64,000 nucleotides of DNA from Gracilariopsis chorda (lineage: Eukaryota > Rhodophyta > Florideophyceae > Gracilariales > Gracilariaceae): assembly GCA_003194525.1 (NCBI GenBank), contig NBIV01000195.1, positions 1-64,000 of the forward strand, read 5' to 3'. Shown here piece after piece: positions 49,598 through 60,555 of this stretch (its first letter is position 1; the number at the start of each line of letters is the position of its first letter). The position numbers and the translations under genes were made by a program. Under the pieces are notes generated by a model. That model did not search any database, was not told the origin of the DNA, and worked only from the letters and a program-made list of their open reading frames with translations.

Positions 49598-49875
49598 TGA
49601 GACCCTTTTGTCCAGTTTCCTGGTGTTACTTCCCTGGCTATGGCAGTTAGTGTAGTGTAGTATGGAGCTTGCTGCTCCACTAGGTACAATTTCCCGTCTC
49701 GGACGGTGATTTCCAATTAGAATTCCCCGTCTTGGACAGACTTTCCCTTGCTATCCCTTTCTACTGCCCTCCGCTCGCGCGGCAACGTTACCCGACTTGG
49801 GCATTAACCAGCGTGGCTGGGGCTGCAGTTCCCGTTTGACGGTGGTATCGCACGACCTGCGATCGTGGGAGGTGT
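49598..49875. other. Element D spacer between antisense gene and chromodomain
   Basis: About 280 bp where the two converging genes end. No frame is supported; it may contain both transcript ends. Confidence 0.5.
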
Positions 49876-50208
49876 TCAATTGGCTCCCACGTCCCCACTG
49901 GGGTCATACCTGTACCAGCGGACGCGGTATTGTAGAATACCATCCTGGTACCAGGTGTGTACGACAAGTCCGTATACTACGAACTCTCGTTCGTAGACCT
50001 GCTGGCCGTGCCGGGTGGTGGTTGTAATCCCTTTTGAGGGTTGCCCGCGGTGCGGTATAATGACCCTTAGCAGGGTGTTCGGCGATAACTCCGGCGTTGC
50101 CGTGCACTGTGGTAGCGGCCACTGCTCGTGCGGGAGGATATCCCTCAAGAGGGTGTGTGGCGTCATGGATTTCACCGCCAAGTCATTCCCCATTAGGGCA
50201 GGGTCGTT
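49876..50208 (-). pseudogene. Element D chromodomain segment
   Basis: Open frame directly after the Pol stop at 50209-50211 and in the same register, five codons before the ATG at 50193. The end reads EREFVVYGLVVHTWYQDG, then LQYRVRWYRYDPSGD, a chromodomain; the sequence then shifts frame, the expected TWEPIEHLPRS being readable one base over, near 49890. In element B this domain is fused to integrase, so here a stop and a frameshift have removed it. Confidence 0.8.
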
Positions 50209-52707
50209 TCAACTTTCGCGGTATTGCGGGCGAACCACTAGTCGGCGGGGGACTTGGGCTCCGCCTTCGCGGTTGAGCTCACGAACCGCGAGTTTGCGGG
50301 AAGACGACCGCTCCTGTGGAATTGGCGTTTCCACGATCCCCTGGGGGGTCCCGTGTGACACGGTGATTGGATGGCAAACCGCCTCCCTGCCAGGCGCACG
50401 AGCGCTCTGCACCATACGTTCCGGCGATGCCGTTGTGTTCCTGGCTACTGACGGGTTGCCTGGGGCTAACTCTGGTACACCGGTATTTCGGTCAAAATTC
50501 CCCTTTGGGGGGTGCCGTGCAGGTGCCGATGACACCCTTTTCAGGGGCTTGGCCGCTAAGTGCGGTGCACGGTCTCCACGCAGGGGAGCAGCGTCCGGTA
50601 TGACCGGTTTCGAGCGTGCCATGGCGCGCGCTTTTTCCGAGTTCCTCGGTTCTTTCCCGAAGCGTTGCGGAAGTTGGCGCAAATTATTCCCTGGAACGGG
50701 GGCTTCGATTCCGTCGACGACCGGAGGCGTTTCCAGCGCTTGCGCACCAGTAGTCCGTATGTTACGTGTTTCCCGTTGTGACGGCGATATCGTTCCTCGA
50801 AAACGAGTGTTCTCCTCCCCCTCCTTAGACGGAGCGGCGGGATAAGGGATAACATTCCCCGCCTGGCGGGTATAAATTCGCGCCAGGGGGGCGGGCGTGG
50901 TAGGGGCGGGCGCTGAGAGTCCCGAATTACCCGGCTGAGCCGGTGAGTCTGACAGGGTCGGTAGGTCTGAGAATCCTCGGCTGGGGTGTGGTAGTACCGT
51001 AGGCCTAGTACTCCCGGATGATTCCGGTGTTGCAGAGTCCGTAGAAACGGGGTTGCCTGGGTCCAGGACTACCTCTGACGAGGAAGGAGGAGGAGCAAGG
51101 AAAACACGATCACGGGAAATCCGTTCGTGCGTGTCGCCCATCTCTACCACGACAGTGTCGGTGTTTACAGAGATGACCTTGAATGGTCCATCCGCCACAG
51201 GCGAGAGTTTATGGCGCTTCTCCTGTTCCGGGTTGTAGTACTCATTCCTGATGAAGACGTAGTTATTCGCCCGAATCGGGGACGGTTTCCCTCGCAAGCG
51301 AGCATCAAAATCCCGCTTGTAAGCGGCTTGGGCCCGTGCCATAGACGTCCGCGCAGCGAGGACCAGCTTGGAAAGCCATTGCTTCCATTGCTGCCGGTAG
51401 ATACCCAGTGATGGGAGATTGTCCAAGGTGGCTTGGGGTTCCAGCGCCACAGGCGGGGGTGTTCTAGATAGAACCAACTCAAATGGCGAAACTCCGGTAG
51501 TCCGGTGTACCTGCGTGTTGTACGCGTAGGTTACCGCATCACCGTACATGTCACAGTTCTTTGGGTGGTCTGCGACGTAGGAACGTAACGCCGCGAGTAA
51601 CGTCCGGTTAAACCGTTCAACTTGCCCATTACACTGGGGGTGGTAGGTAGTCGTGAACAAGTTCTTGACATCCAGGATGCGACAAACATCCTGGAAGAAC
51701 TTGCTCGCGAACTGTTTCCCGTTATCGGAGAGCAGCTCCACAGGGGGACCGTAGACGAAAATCCAGTGCGTCACCAGAGCCTGGGCAACCGTGAGAGCGG
51801 TTATCCTCCGAAGAGGGACAGTCCGTACCAGCTTAGAAAAGCGGTCGGTAATGACAAGTAGAAACTTGTTTCCACGTTTCGTGGTGAGTAGTGGTCCGAG
51901 AATATCGATCGCGGTAAACTCGAGCGGCGCCCTTGCAGGGAATATTTTCATCTTCTTCGCATTTTTGCGGAGCTTGACGCGATTCTTCGCGCATTCGCTA
52001 CAAAACCGCACGGTTGCGTAGCAATCCACCGCCATGGCGGGCCAATAGAAATCCCTTCGCAGGGTTAGGTAGAGTTTCCTCCCACCTGGGTGACCTCCAA
52101 TGGGGGCGTAGTGTGATAGATGTAACACCCGCGACTGCAGGGAATGAGGTACCACAATCTGTGGGCGGGCTTCGACCTTCCTTACGAGGTAGCCTTTGTC
52201 GTTTACCCCGAAAGGGAGATCTTCACCACCGTTGATACGGGCACGAACCCTCGTACAGAATGGGTCGCCGAATTGTTCTCGGATCATTTCTTCCGGTGAT
52301 ACCGGTACAAAGTTTCTCGGTACCGGGTTCTCAGATTCATCTGGCGATGCGAGTAGCTCGTCAAAGTCAGCATCCTTGTCCCAGTTTTCTGGCCCAGCCT
52401 CGACGGCACATTCCGGATCATCCGGGTCTATGGCCATGAAACATGGGACTTCATCATCCTCCGTTGGGAGTGCTTCCCCGCTTGTGGGTAACCGCGACAA
52501 AGCGTCGGCCTGGGTGTTCTGCGCGCCCTTTTTATAAATGACTTGAAAGTCATATTCCGCGAGGCGGAGTCTCCAGCGCATGAAGCGTCCCGACGGGTCG
52601 GAGATATTCATTAACCACCTCAATGAGGAATGATCCGTGTACACGGTGAAATGAACCCCATAAGGTAGGGGCGCAGAGTGGTCATCGCCCATACGACGGC
52701 GAGGCAC
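50209..52707 (-). pseudogene. pol: Element D Pol: RNase H end, integrase
   Basis: 832 codons. Starts in RNase H (VHFTVYTDHSSLRWLMNI, TQADALSRL), with the preceding part in another frame (52620-53687), so a frameshift lies near 52690. The integrase zinc region is HLSHYAPIGGHPGG and CSECAKNR. Core: TAIDILGPLLTTKRGN, ELLSDNGKQFASKFF, CNGQVERFNRT, the complete D,D,E triad. GPF motif PVADGPFKVISVN. The remaining 280 residues are a long Pro/Ser/Arg-rich tail without a domain, ending in TGA at 50209-50211. The integrase itself looks undamaged. Confidence 0.92.
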
Positions 52708-53777
52708 TCTTTCTCCGATACGGAGTAGTTCCGCTCATGAACATTGAGCGACCGCGACCAATAACCAATTGGGTGTCGTTCCCCCTCGGGGGTGGTTTGA
52801 AAAAGAGCACACCCGACTTGGTACTCGCTCGAGTCCGTATCTACGGAGTATGGCAACCCAAGTTTTGGGAGATGTAGGATTGGTGCTGATGTGACAGCCT
52901 CCTTCCAGGAGTTAAAGGCTTCCGTTTGCTCAGGCGTAAATGTTCCCAGTTTTGGGGGGTTCCCCTTTCGCAACAACGCATTCAGGGGCGGCGCGGTATC
53001 CGAAAAGTTCGGGATAAACCATCGATAGACGTTGAATAGCCCCAAAAGGGAGCGCATTTCCGTTTGAGTACGGGGCTCTTTCGCCTCAACGAGGGATTTG
53101 ACTCGAGATTTCTCGATCGCTAACCGTCCAGGACGGATAATGTGAACCAGGTACTTCACAGTATCTGTAAAAAACTCGCATTTCCTCAACTTGAGGGTAA
53201 TTCCGGCATCGCGGAGTACGGTCAGCACGTCTCGGACGTGAGTGAGATGGTCCTCCAACGAGTTGGAGAAGATGATAATATCATCAAGGTAGACCAGACA
53301 ACTCCGCCACTTAAAGCGGTTGAGTAGAATATCTTCTGCACGCTGAAAGGTGGCGGGGGCGTTGGTTAACCCAAATGGCAATCGCTTGAAGCGGTAAGTT
53401 CCTGCGTGGCAAGTGAATATGGTTTTGTCGCGATCCTCCTGTCTGACAGGTACTTGCCAATATCCCCAATTGGCATCGAGAGCCGTGAAAACGGTGGCGT
53501 CTCCGAGGGAGTCAATACACTCGTCCATACGAGGGATAGGGTACGTGTCCCTAACAGTCATGGCATTGAGCCGGCGGTAGTCGACACAGAACCTCCAGGC
53601 TACGTCGGGCTTCAAAGCCAGTACAACTGGGGATGCCCAGGGTGATTGAGCGGGCTTAATCACACCTGCGCGGAGCATCTTGTCCACTTGGGACTGCTCC
53701 TCTTCCCGAGCTTTCGGACCTGCCCTGTAAGGGGGTTGTGCAACCGGTCGCGCACCGGGGAATAAATCGATCCTGTG
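52620..53777 (-). pseudogene. Element D Pol: reverse transcriptase and RNase H start
   Basis: The RT core is complete: WRFCVDYRRLNAMTVRDTYP, FTALDANWGYWQVPV (catalytic Asp), LPFGLTNAPATFQRA, CLVYLDDIIIFS (YLDD), KYLVHIIRPG. RNase H begins VDTDSSEYQVGCALF and SEKECLAVVWAM. The frame is lost after TTLRPYL near 52690. Upstream it is separated from the protease part by a single TAA at 53778-53780 in the phrase ISAT-stop-HRIDL, where B has ATKHRIDL, so one lysine codon has become a stop. Confidence 0.92.
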
Positions 53778-55007
53778 TTACGTTGCACTAATCTCGCCAA
53801 GCGAGCCATCCCACATTGTGGTGAATTCCCGTAACATTGTACGGAGTTTGTTGCGGTGCGACTCTGGCACATGGCTGAAGACCAGCGCTTCAAGTGCCTT
53901 TTCCGGATCAATCCGGTCGTTGCTCGATGGAGCATTGTCCTGTGGAACAGGTGTGGTTCGCATTTCCGAGTTACTCGGTATGTTCGACGCTGAAGTAGCG
54001 GTTTCCTCCCCCTCCTTAGACTTGACGTCTTCGGACGGCGGGGCGAACTCCTCAGAAGAGGTGGTAACTCCGAGTACATCGGCGGCTGTCATCTTCGTTG
54101 GCAGCAGTCCCATACGATGGGGGGTTACACTCCCAATTACTTGGTGTTTTACCAGATACTGGGGGTGTTTGCCAAGGTTGGCAACCAATATCCGGAAAGG
54201 AACATCTGGGGAAATGGAGACAATTCCATTAGCCAGCGTCAGCTGGGATTTCTCGTACAACGAGGCGAGGGGTTGTATAACCCGAAGACCGTGTTGACGG
54301 GAATTTACCTGCACCCAGACTTGGGACTCAGGTGGTATAGAAACCGAGGCAGCGACGCGGAGCTTGGTGGACTCGCGGGACGCGGGCAGTGGTTCCTGCG
54401 CAGCAGGGAGCGGAACTCGTTTCCGAGAGGACCGCTTTAGTGGGCGGCGAACAATCGGAACCGACGATCCATCGTCAAGTTCTACACGCCTGAGGCGGGG
54501 CCTGATTGCGTCGACAAATCTGTCGCAGTAATCACATCCCAGTATCACTGGTGCTGCCAATGAACGGCAAACGCTGAAGTCCAACTTCACCACAGAGGTA
54601 CCAAGTCTCACGACGAGTTCCACTGTGCCCACTGTTTGTAACGGGTTATTGTTTGCATCCGAAATGTCGGGGACCGCGTCAGAGCGGATACGAGACAGCA
54701 CAAGCGGGGGTAACAATGATTCCACAACAACGTTGGGGCCTGAACCTGTATCCAGGACGGTGAGAAACCTAACCATAAACTGGGGATCAAGGCCAAGGTC
54801 GGCATAGACCTTGTAATTGCGCTTGGCCAAGACCAAGACTCTACCGGGAATCCGGGGATTTTTACTCCGTACCCACGGGCAACGCAACACACTGAGGTGC
54901 GCAGAGTCCGCGTCAGCGGTGTCTTTTCTCGAGAGAATTTTCACCGGGGAGCGAGGCGAGGACGCCTCGGGCGTCAACAGCCTCTTTTCTGAGGACGCCT
55001 CTCCCAA
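53778..55007 (-). pseudogene. Element D Pol: protease part
   Basis: 409 codons with the retroviral-type protease active site TVLDTGSGPNVVVESLLPP (Asp-Thr-Gly) and the following flap-side region ILGCDYCDRFVDAIRPRLRR, matching B's order. Downstream segments TLANGIVSISPDVPFRILVANLG and MWDGSLGEIS correspond to the B linker leading into RT. Its register relative to gag is -1, as in B. The ATG at 55007 is a frame boundary rather than a likely start, because the frame is open upstream into the end of gag. Confidence 0.9.
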
Positions 55008-55024
55008 AGGGGAGACTCCCTCAG

Positions 55025-57199
55025 TTAGTTTGCCGCCTTCGGCGGTGGGTTGGGTTCCTCGACAACGAGTGCTTCATCCCGTTGACGGGGGTTTCTATCC
55101 GCATAAGCGGGGGTTGCAACAGATGGTTGCGTGATCCCCCGAATCGGGGTGTATGAAGCTTGCCGCGCACGCGGGGTCTGTGGTAGGGCATGGGAAAGGT
55201 CCGTTTTAGCACGGAGGTAGGAAGCCGTAGGGACGGAACGTTTCTCCTCTGGAGTGAGTGCCTCGTAGTTTGCCACCACCTTGGCCATATCCTTCAGTGA
55301 GCAGATACACTGAGGCGAGGTATGGCCATGGGCATAACAAAGGTGGCAAATGAGAGCCAACACCGCGACACGCGGGTTATTATTCCGAGTATCGGAAAAG
55401 CGAACCACAGGGCGGGTGTCAGTCCATCCAGGCCGTTGATAACGGGAATGACCGTTTGAAAACGGGAGTGGTTGGGGTTGGACCCGACCGTTACCACTGT
55501 ATAGAACGGGATCTTCTGTTCCCGTATCACGGGTCATCTCCGTCGTTGAAGGTAAATCGGTGGTTGGAATCGACACACCATCCCCCTGCAGTAAATGCAT
55601 GTTATCAAATCCCTGTCCAGGGTTCCCATCCACAGTGAGCGGGAGTGAGGAAGCTTCGCTTTCCAGCAAAAACGCCTTGGCGGATTTAGACCGATTGTTC
55701 GGAGTTCTTGCACGAAGTGCATCCCCTTCCCCTCGAGCGTGTTGGACCAGCTCGAGATAGGTGATCCTCCGCTTTTCCTCCCGATAACGGGTAACTAAAC
55801 TCCGGATTGCCAGGTGAAGACCATCGATGAACATGGTACTGCGCTCCCCAGCGGGGTATACGTTACCACATCTGTGGAAAGCCTTGTTAAGGCGCACCGA
55901 GTAATCGGTCTCAGTCTCTCCAGCACGCTGGCGTGTATCTCGCAAAGCGAGGATAGCCTGGTGAATAGCGGTGTTCGTGGCGTAGGAACGCAGAATATAC
56001 TGCACAGCCTCCGGCCAGCAAGTAACCCCTCCCTCGGAGGCACGAGAAGATCCTCTGACAGAGTTGTATTGGTCCTCCGCCACTCCCCGTAAGAAATACG
56101 GTAAAGCCAAATAGGCTTGTCCCTCATTCATACCGAGGATATCGGCCTCCGCTACAAAGCGGGATAAGAAATCCAGTACCAGGACTGGGTCCTCTCCAGT
56201 AAAATACTGGTTGCGGAGCGAGAGCTGCATTCGCTTAAAGCATTCTCGCACCTTTCCCGTACCACGGGGCGTACGTCCAAGTGACGAATCTTCGAGCCGT
56301 TAGTACCGGTATGATAAAAGCTTCCGGTAATCCGGGTTTGTCGGTTTCAATTCCCGGAGACCGGGGTGTCTTCTCCCCTTCTGGCGGGTTCGGATCACAC
56401 CTTTAGTGGCCGATGACCGCATCGAGCGGGAGGAGTAGCCTCGCTTCTCGTCCTCCGAGTCGGAGTCCGAGGAGCTCGAGCTAACCGAATGGTTTCGGGA
56501 TGAGTCCGACGATGTCGAAGAATCAGAGTCCGAATATTTTCGGTGGTGTTTCCGTCGATGACGGCGTTTCTTCTTCCCAGCAAGCTGGTCGTTGTGCGAT
56601 GCCTCGTTTACTGGATCATTCGGGGATGGTTTGTCCATGAGGACGAACTGCTCCAGCGTCTCCAGGCGGGCACCAATCCGATCAAATTGGGCTTCAACTC
56701 CTTCGATGAAGGTGGCGGGTTGTCCCAAACTGTCCAACACGGAGTTGACGTTATACCGTAAAATACGGAGTTCCTTGACAACCTCCTTTACGGGAGTTGC
56801 CAAGACCACCTCTTGGAGGGACTTTAGTTTTCCTACAAGGGTGTCATGGGCAGTCCACAGAGCGCGGGCCTGGGATTCCAGGGAGGTCCCCTGGGGGGTG
56901 TTATCGCCCGTTCCACGGGGGCTTGAAGCCGCGACAGTGGGAGCAGGCTGGGGTGCCTGGGGCACTGCGGCAACAGGCGGAGTCGATGCTGCATTCCCCT
57001 GCGGGGGTGATAACGAGGGCAAAAGGAGGTTCCGGGGTTCCCGGGCGGGGTTATCATTCCGCAATGAAGCGGCACCAGCACGGCTGGAACTTGTCCGTAT
57101 ATGGATACGGGGTACGAACCGAACTTCAGACGTGTCCGCGTTGTCGCGGGAGCGACTACGCGTAACCACTGGCTCCGCATCGGAGGGATTTCTCGACAT
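55025..57199 (-). pseudogene. gag: Element D gag with one in-frame stop
   Basis: Two blocks in one register: 56300-57199 (299 codons, disordered, with a basic KKKRRHRRKHHRK stretch and a Ser/Asp-rich run) and 55025-56251 (Gag core), separated by a TAA at 56300-56302 and 16 further codons. Core motifs: RMQLSLRNQYFTGEDPVLVLD, LALPYFLRGVAEDQY, AVQYILRSYATNTAI, RQRAGETETDYSV. The zinc knuckle CHLCYAHGHTSPQC is a standard Cys-x2-Cys-x4-His-x4-Cys, unlike B. The last codons are GCG GCA AAC TAA. One nonsense change would separate it from an open gag. Confidence 0.9.
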
Positions 57200-57282
57200 A
57201 AGAAAATACCGTTACGACGGGAAATGATCACGGAACTTCCAGTGAATGAAAACAAACCTCGTAAGAGGCAAAACAAAAAACC

Positions 57283-57302
57283 GATTCTAGGTCGGGAGAC
57301 CA
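57283..57302 (-). promoter_or_regulatory. Element D primer-binding site
   Basis: gattctaggtcgggagacca on the plus strand, three bases from the 5' LTR; the same 20 nt as at element B. Confidence 0.9.
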
Positions 57303-57305
57303 CTT

Positions 57306-58138
57306 TGTGGTGCAATGCCCCAGAGGGGAAAAACACCGAAAGACGTCCGGGATCTTCCTCTCACGAAGTGAACCCAGTTGGGTAGAGCCCTCCCGGAGGT
57401 GTCACGGCGAAGCCAGTTTGTAAGACCAGTGACACCTGTCGCGACTTGCGCAGGGAGGTGAAGGCGAAGAATCGGTATCCGCGTGAGCGGAGTGTGATCA
57501 TCAGTAGAGGTATGTTTCCACGTAAGTGAGGAAGTGTGAGCGGGTGCACACAGGAGGGGCCGTGGGTAGCGGGATGTACTACCCTGAAAGGGGGAAAGGA
57601 GGAGAGTGAAGGAAAAGGAGGAAGAGTGGGCGAGGGTGAGTCGCGAGAGCGACGAACGAATACGGCAATGCCGGTGGACAGGAATCCCTATACAGGGCGA
57701 AACACCAATGTTATTGGAACAATTATATTCCCAAGGATGGGCCTCTTTAGATGTGCAAGGGGGTTAGATGTCCCGTGGTTTACGGCGTTTCCCTCCAAGG
57801 TGGAGTAGAGCACGCGCGCAAGCGGTAACAACTAGAGCCAATTCCCCAGGTTGGAGTCCCTTGTTGGGGAAGGTTTACTGGTGCGACGGCAGTGTGCCCT
57901 CGCACTAAGTACTAGCTTCCCAGAAATGGGTGTGAAAATAATAAATAAAATCAACTAAAATACTCCACATTTCGTGGCAGCATCCACTACTGTGGCCAAC
58001 CGCCAATTGACCCCAAAACGTGTCCCACGTGTCCATACCCACCATTGTGGGGCGTAGTTCATATACACACTACACAACCGATAATATCGGGAAAACGATC
58101 AAGTACCAGGAATCCCTCCCTGAGGGCGTTGCACTTCA
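57306..58138 (-). repeat. Element D 5' LTR (right copy, 833 bp)
   Basis: Same length and ends as 46924-47756. Differences include clusters such as gtgatcggttgcgc against gtgagcgggtgcac. Confidence 0.94.
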
Positions 58139-58143
58139 CCTTT

Positions 58144-58756
58144 CACCCTCCTTTGGTTAATTTGTGTACCAGTGAGCACTTTATAGCGTATTGGAAGGCC
58201 GAAGAAAGCAAGCGGCGTGAGTTATTCTTCGTCAATGGCTCTGCCCTCAGTCGCGATCGTTTCATCGCAGTTGTACGTTTGATGGCCGAAAAAGCGGCGA
58301 GTACTCGAGACTTTGGATGCTCCCAGGACGATCAAGTATTTATCAGACAGTGCCCAGGTTGTTTGTTTGATAATTTGGATGCAGATCCCATTGTGACATA
58401 CCTTCATCATATCGCCTTCACCCACGGGTTCTGTATAGCGTATGCAAAAATCAGAAGGCCATGTGTCATGCATTTTGAACTTTCGCTATCCACACTTTCT
58501 TCTCCGAGGATTAACCGGCTTTGTACTACGGGTGACTGCGATTGCTGAGACAACCTTGATTCAGGTGGTACCATACCTGGGTAAGGGTATCATTGTATCG
58601 CTAGCTGAATGCGGTAATTTGTATGAAGCTCATCAGAATAGAAGTTTTGCTGCAACTTCATGCGCTGTTTGTAACAAGCTGAAAGATTTGGCATTCAAAG
58701 TTATTTCAGTGAGACGTTTTGGTAAGACTTCAGGCATCCAGGCTAGAGATCAGTGA
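58144..58756 (+). pseudogene. Unassigned decayed coding sequence after element D
   Basis: Two overlapping frames (to 58548, and 58442-58756) give a protein-like sequence with phrases such as ELFFVNGSALSRDRFIAVV and CPGCLFDNLDADPIVTYLHHIAF. The first phrase faintly recalls tyrosine recombinases, but the catalytic Arg-His-Arg segment is not seen. D inserted at its left edge. The identity is unknown. Confidence 0.3.
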
Positions 58757-59249
58757 GACCCGTGTTCAGAGTAGCTGTATCGAGACCATTATCTAAATAC
58801 TGGAATTGAGGCAAACTATTGTGGAGTCTGGAATGGAATGTATGTCAACCATTTGTCATAAATTGCCGTCTCAAATGGTCATGGAACCTTTGCCGTTGAC
58901 AGCATTAAGAAAAAAGCATGTGTTTCTTACGCAGTTCATTTTGACATGAGCTATTGCCGTGTGCTTCTGACGAGATTAGGTGTTACGGGTTGGTCTAGTA
59001 TCAGTGAGAGTACCAAATACATTGATTTCCGTGGCCAAAACCCTTCCCGATAGAGTAGAAGAGGGGCAATTAAACAATACCATCTCTCTTCTCCTCACCA
59101 AGGCTTTTACACCGTTCAATTTCATGAGGGGCTAGTTTTCTCTGTACCGCCTTAAGCATTCATAGCATATATCCCTTCCAAGGAAAACCCGTTCGGAGAA
59201 AAAGAATGAGACCGGATGGTAGTGGATGAGATAGGTAGCATCATTCAGG
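58757..59249. other. Stretch without supported features
   Basis: Nothing recognised; only short frames. Confidence 0.5.
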
Positions 59250-59555
59250 TTGGAAAATTTGGAGGAATGCTCTCCCAAGAACATGGCAGAAGATCGGAAA
59301 TTCCCGAGTTGCGTGGTGATGGTGCGACGAAGAAGGGGTGAGAAACTGGAGGAAGAAGGGGAGGAGGCGATGAGATTGGGGGTGATGAATGTTCAAAAAC
59401 TTCTGTCAGCAAAGGCAGGCGATGAACGTATTTCGAAATTGACCACAATACTTTCCTTCTCACAAACAAAAGCAGTTGAAGAATGGCTCTCATTGGATTC
59501 CACAAGGGTCAAATTGATTTCCTCCTCGCTGCGGTGGAACCAGCACGCTTTCTAA
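59250..59555 (+). CDS. Hypothetical protein, 101 aa
   Basis: A highly charged short frame (RRRRGEKLEEEGEEAMRL). No family is recognised; overlapped at its end by a minus-strand frame (59509-59796). It may be chance. Confidence 0.2.
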   Translation: MENLEECSPKNMAEDRKFPSCVVMVRRRRGEKLEEEGEEAMRLGVMNVQKLLSAKAGDERISKLTTILSFSQTKAVEEWLSLDSTRVKLISSSLRWNQHAF

Positions 59556-60195
59556 TACCGCAAAGAATGCGAGTGTGGCCTCTAACGTTACTAACATACG
59601 CTGGGCTTCTTCGAGTTGCCCTGCGCTGAGGAACGTTTCGCAGATGCGGTTGTTCAGAGATACTACGGCGTTCGATATTTGGCTGAGCTACAGATATTGA
59701 TCGCGTTGCAGATTGAGTGATTGAACGCACACTCTCAGCTGGCACGTGTACATTTGGTACTTCAGGTTGAACTGAGTCTCTCTCTTCCTTCAGCAATGGA
59801 ACGGATGTAGATAACAGGCCTTATCTCATCATCGCCATCGTTTCCAATAGCATTATCTCTAGTACTCCAAAGCACCGCCAATTCATTAGATTCATTAAGA
59901 ACATCCAAGAACATAATTCCAACGCTATAACTGCTTATATCATCGAAATGTTAAGGAAGAAGTATCCGCCAGACAATGTACCTACTTATTCTATTTTGAG
60001 TAATGGTTTTTTAATGCATAAGTTCACAAAGTTCCTAGAAGACCAAAGATTAGTTTTTGCAGAACATGAAAGTAATCATCTCTTGAAATACCTAAAAATA
60101 TTGAAAAGGTGTCAAACCCAGACGATGCTTTTGCTGCAATAGATTTATTCGAGCAAGCCCCGCCCGTTGCCTGAAACACCCACAGCTATTCAGGC
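59556..60195. other. Stretch before Copia-like gag remnant
   Basis: Contains only short, unrecognised frames (for example 59948-60142). The left end of the Copia-like element may lie here, but no LTR is identified. Confidence 0.4.
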
Positions 60196-60555
60196 GTGAA
60201 CACTGAAACTCAAGAGACCATTGAAGCAGAGCCAATCCGCAAATTCTCTCAATCCAAACGTGCAATTGAGCAAAACTGCCCACATCAGCTGTGGCGCTCT
60301 CCAATAGCCAAAAATGAACAACAAGAGAATTTTGGACCCAATCGTGACAAGATTGCTCAATATATCACGTCCCGTCTCAAAGATAAATCTTCTAGACTCT
60401 TGGGAGCCCTTGGCGAGTGTTGGGAGGAATTTCTGAGTGCCTATAAGTATGGCTCTTTAGATTACAATTCATCCAACCCCCAACGACTCCAATACTTACA
60501 CCACCTTTTGCATGGATACGCAAAGCTTTTTTATGTACAAAACGTTGATGACTGA
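60196..60555 (+). pseudogene. Copia-like element, gag remnant
   Basis: 120 codons matching the Gag at 42882-43733: RLKDKSSRLLGALGECWEEFL and RLQYLHHLLHGYAKLFY. The frame ends at a TGA at 60553-60555 and further Gag-like sequence continues with frameshifts to about 61000. Together with 61779-61988 and 63515-63976 it outlines one plus-strand element. Confidence 0.7.

Larger units (their letters stand above)
46924..58138 (-). mobile_element. Element D: complete Ty3/gypsy chromovirus, 11,215 bp
   Basis: Minus-strand element with two 833-bp LTRs, a CCTTT duplication, a primer-binding site identical to that of B, gag, pol, a chromodomain and a long antisense gene. By eye the LTRs differ at about 30 of 833 positions, so the insertion is older than B. 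Three in-frame stops (56300, 53778, 50209) and frameshifts near 52690 and 49890 disable gag-pol, whereas the antisense gene is open. The element is densely filled with tiny perfect hairpins. Confidence 0.95.

Noticed and set aside
50015-50845. 276-codon plus-strand frame over the C-terminal tail of D Pol, as a second antisense gene
   Set aside because: It overlaps the low-complexity Pol tail, has no similarity to the aORF, and A and B have no counterpart; the hairpin-rich composition favours long shadow frames.
53818-54297. 159-codon plus-strand frame over D's protease
   Set aside because: It is the complement of the conserved Pol coding sequence; the Pol reading is supported by the DTG motif and homology.
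58144-58548. Tyrosine-recombinase (DIRS/Crypton) fragment
   Set aside because: ELFFVNGSALSRDRFIAVV recalls the segment before the active site, but the Arg-His-Arg-Tyr region is absent and no flanking parts of such an element are seen.
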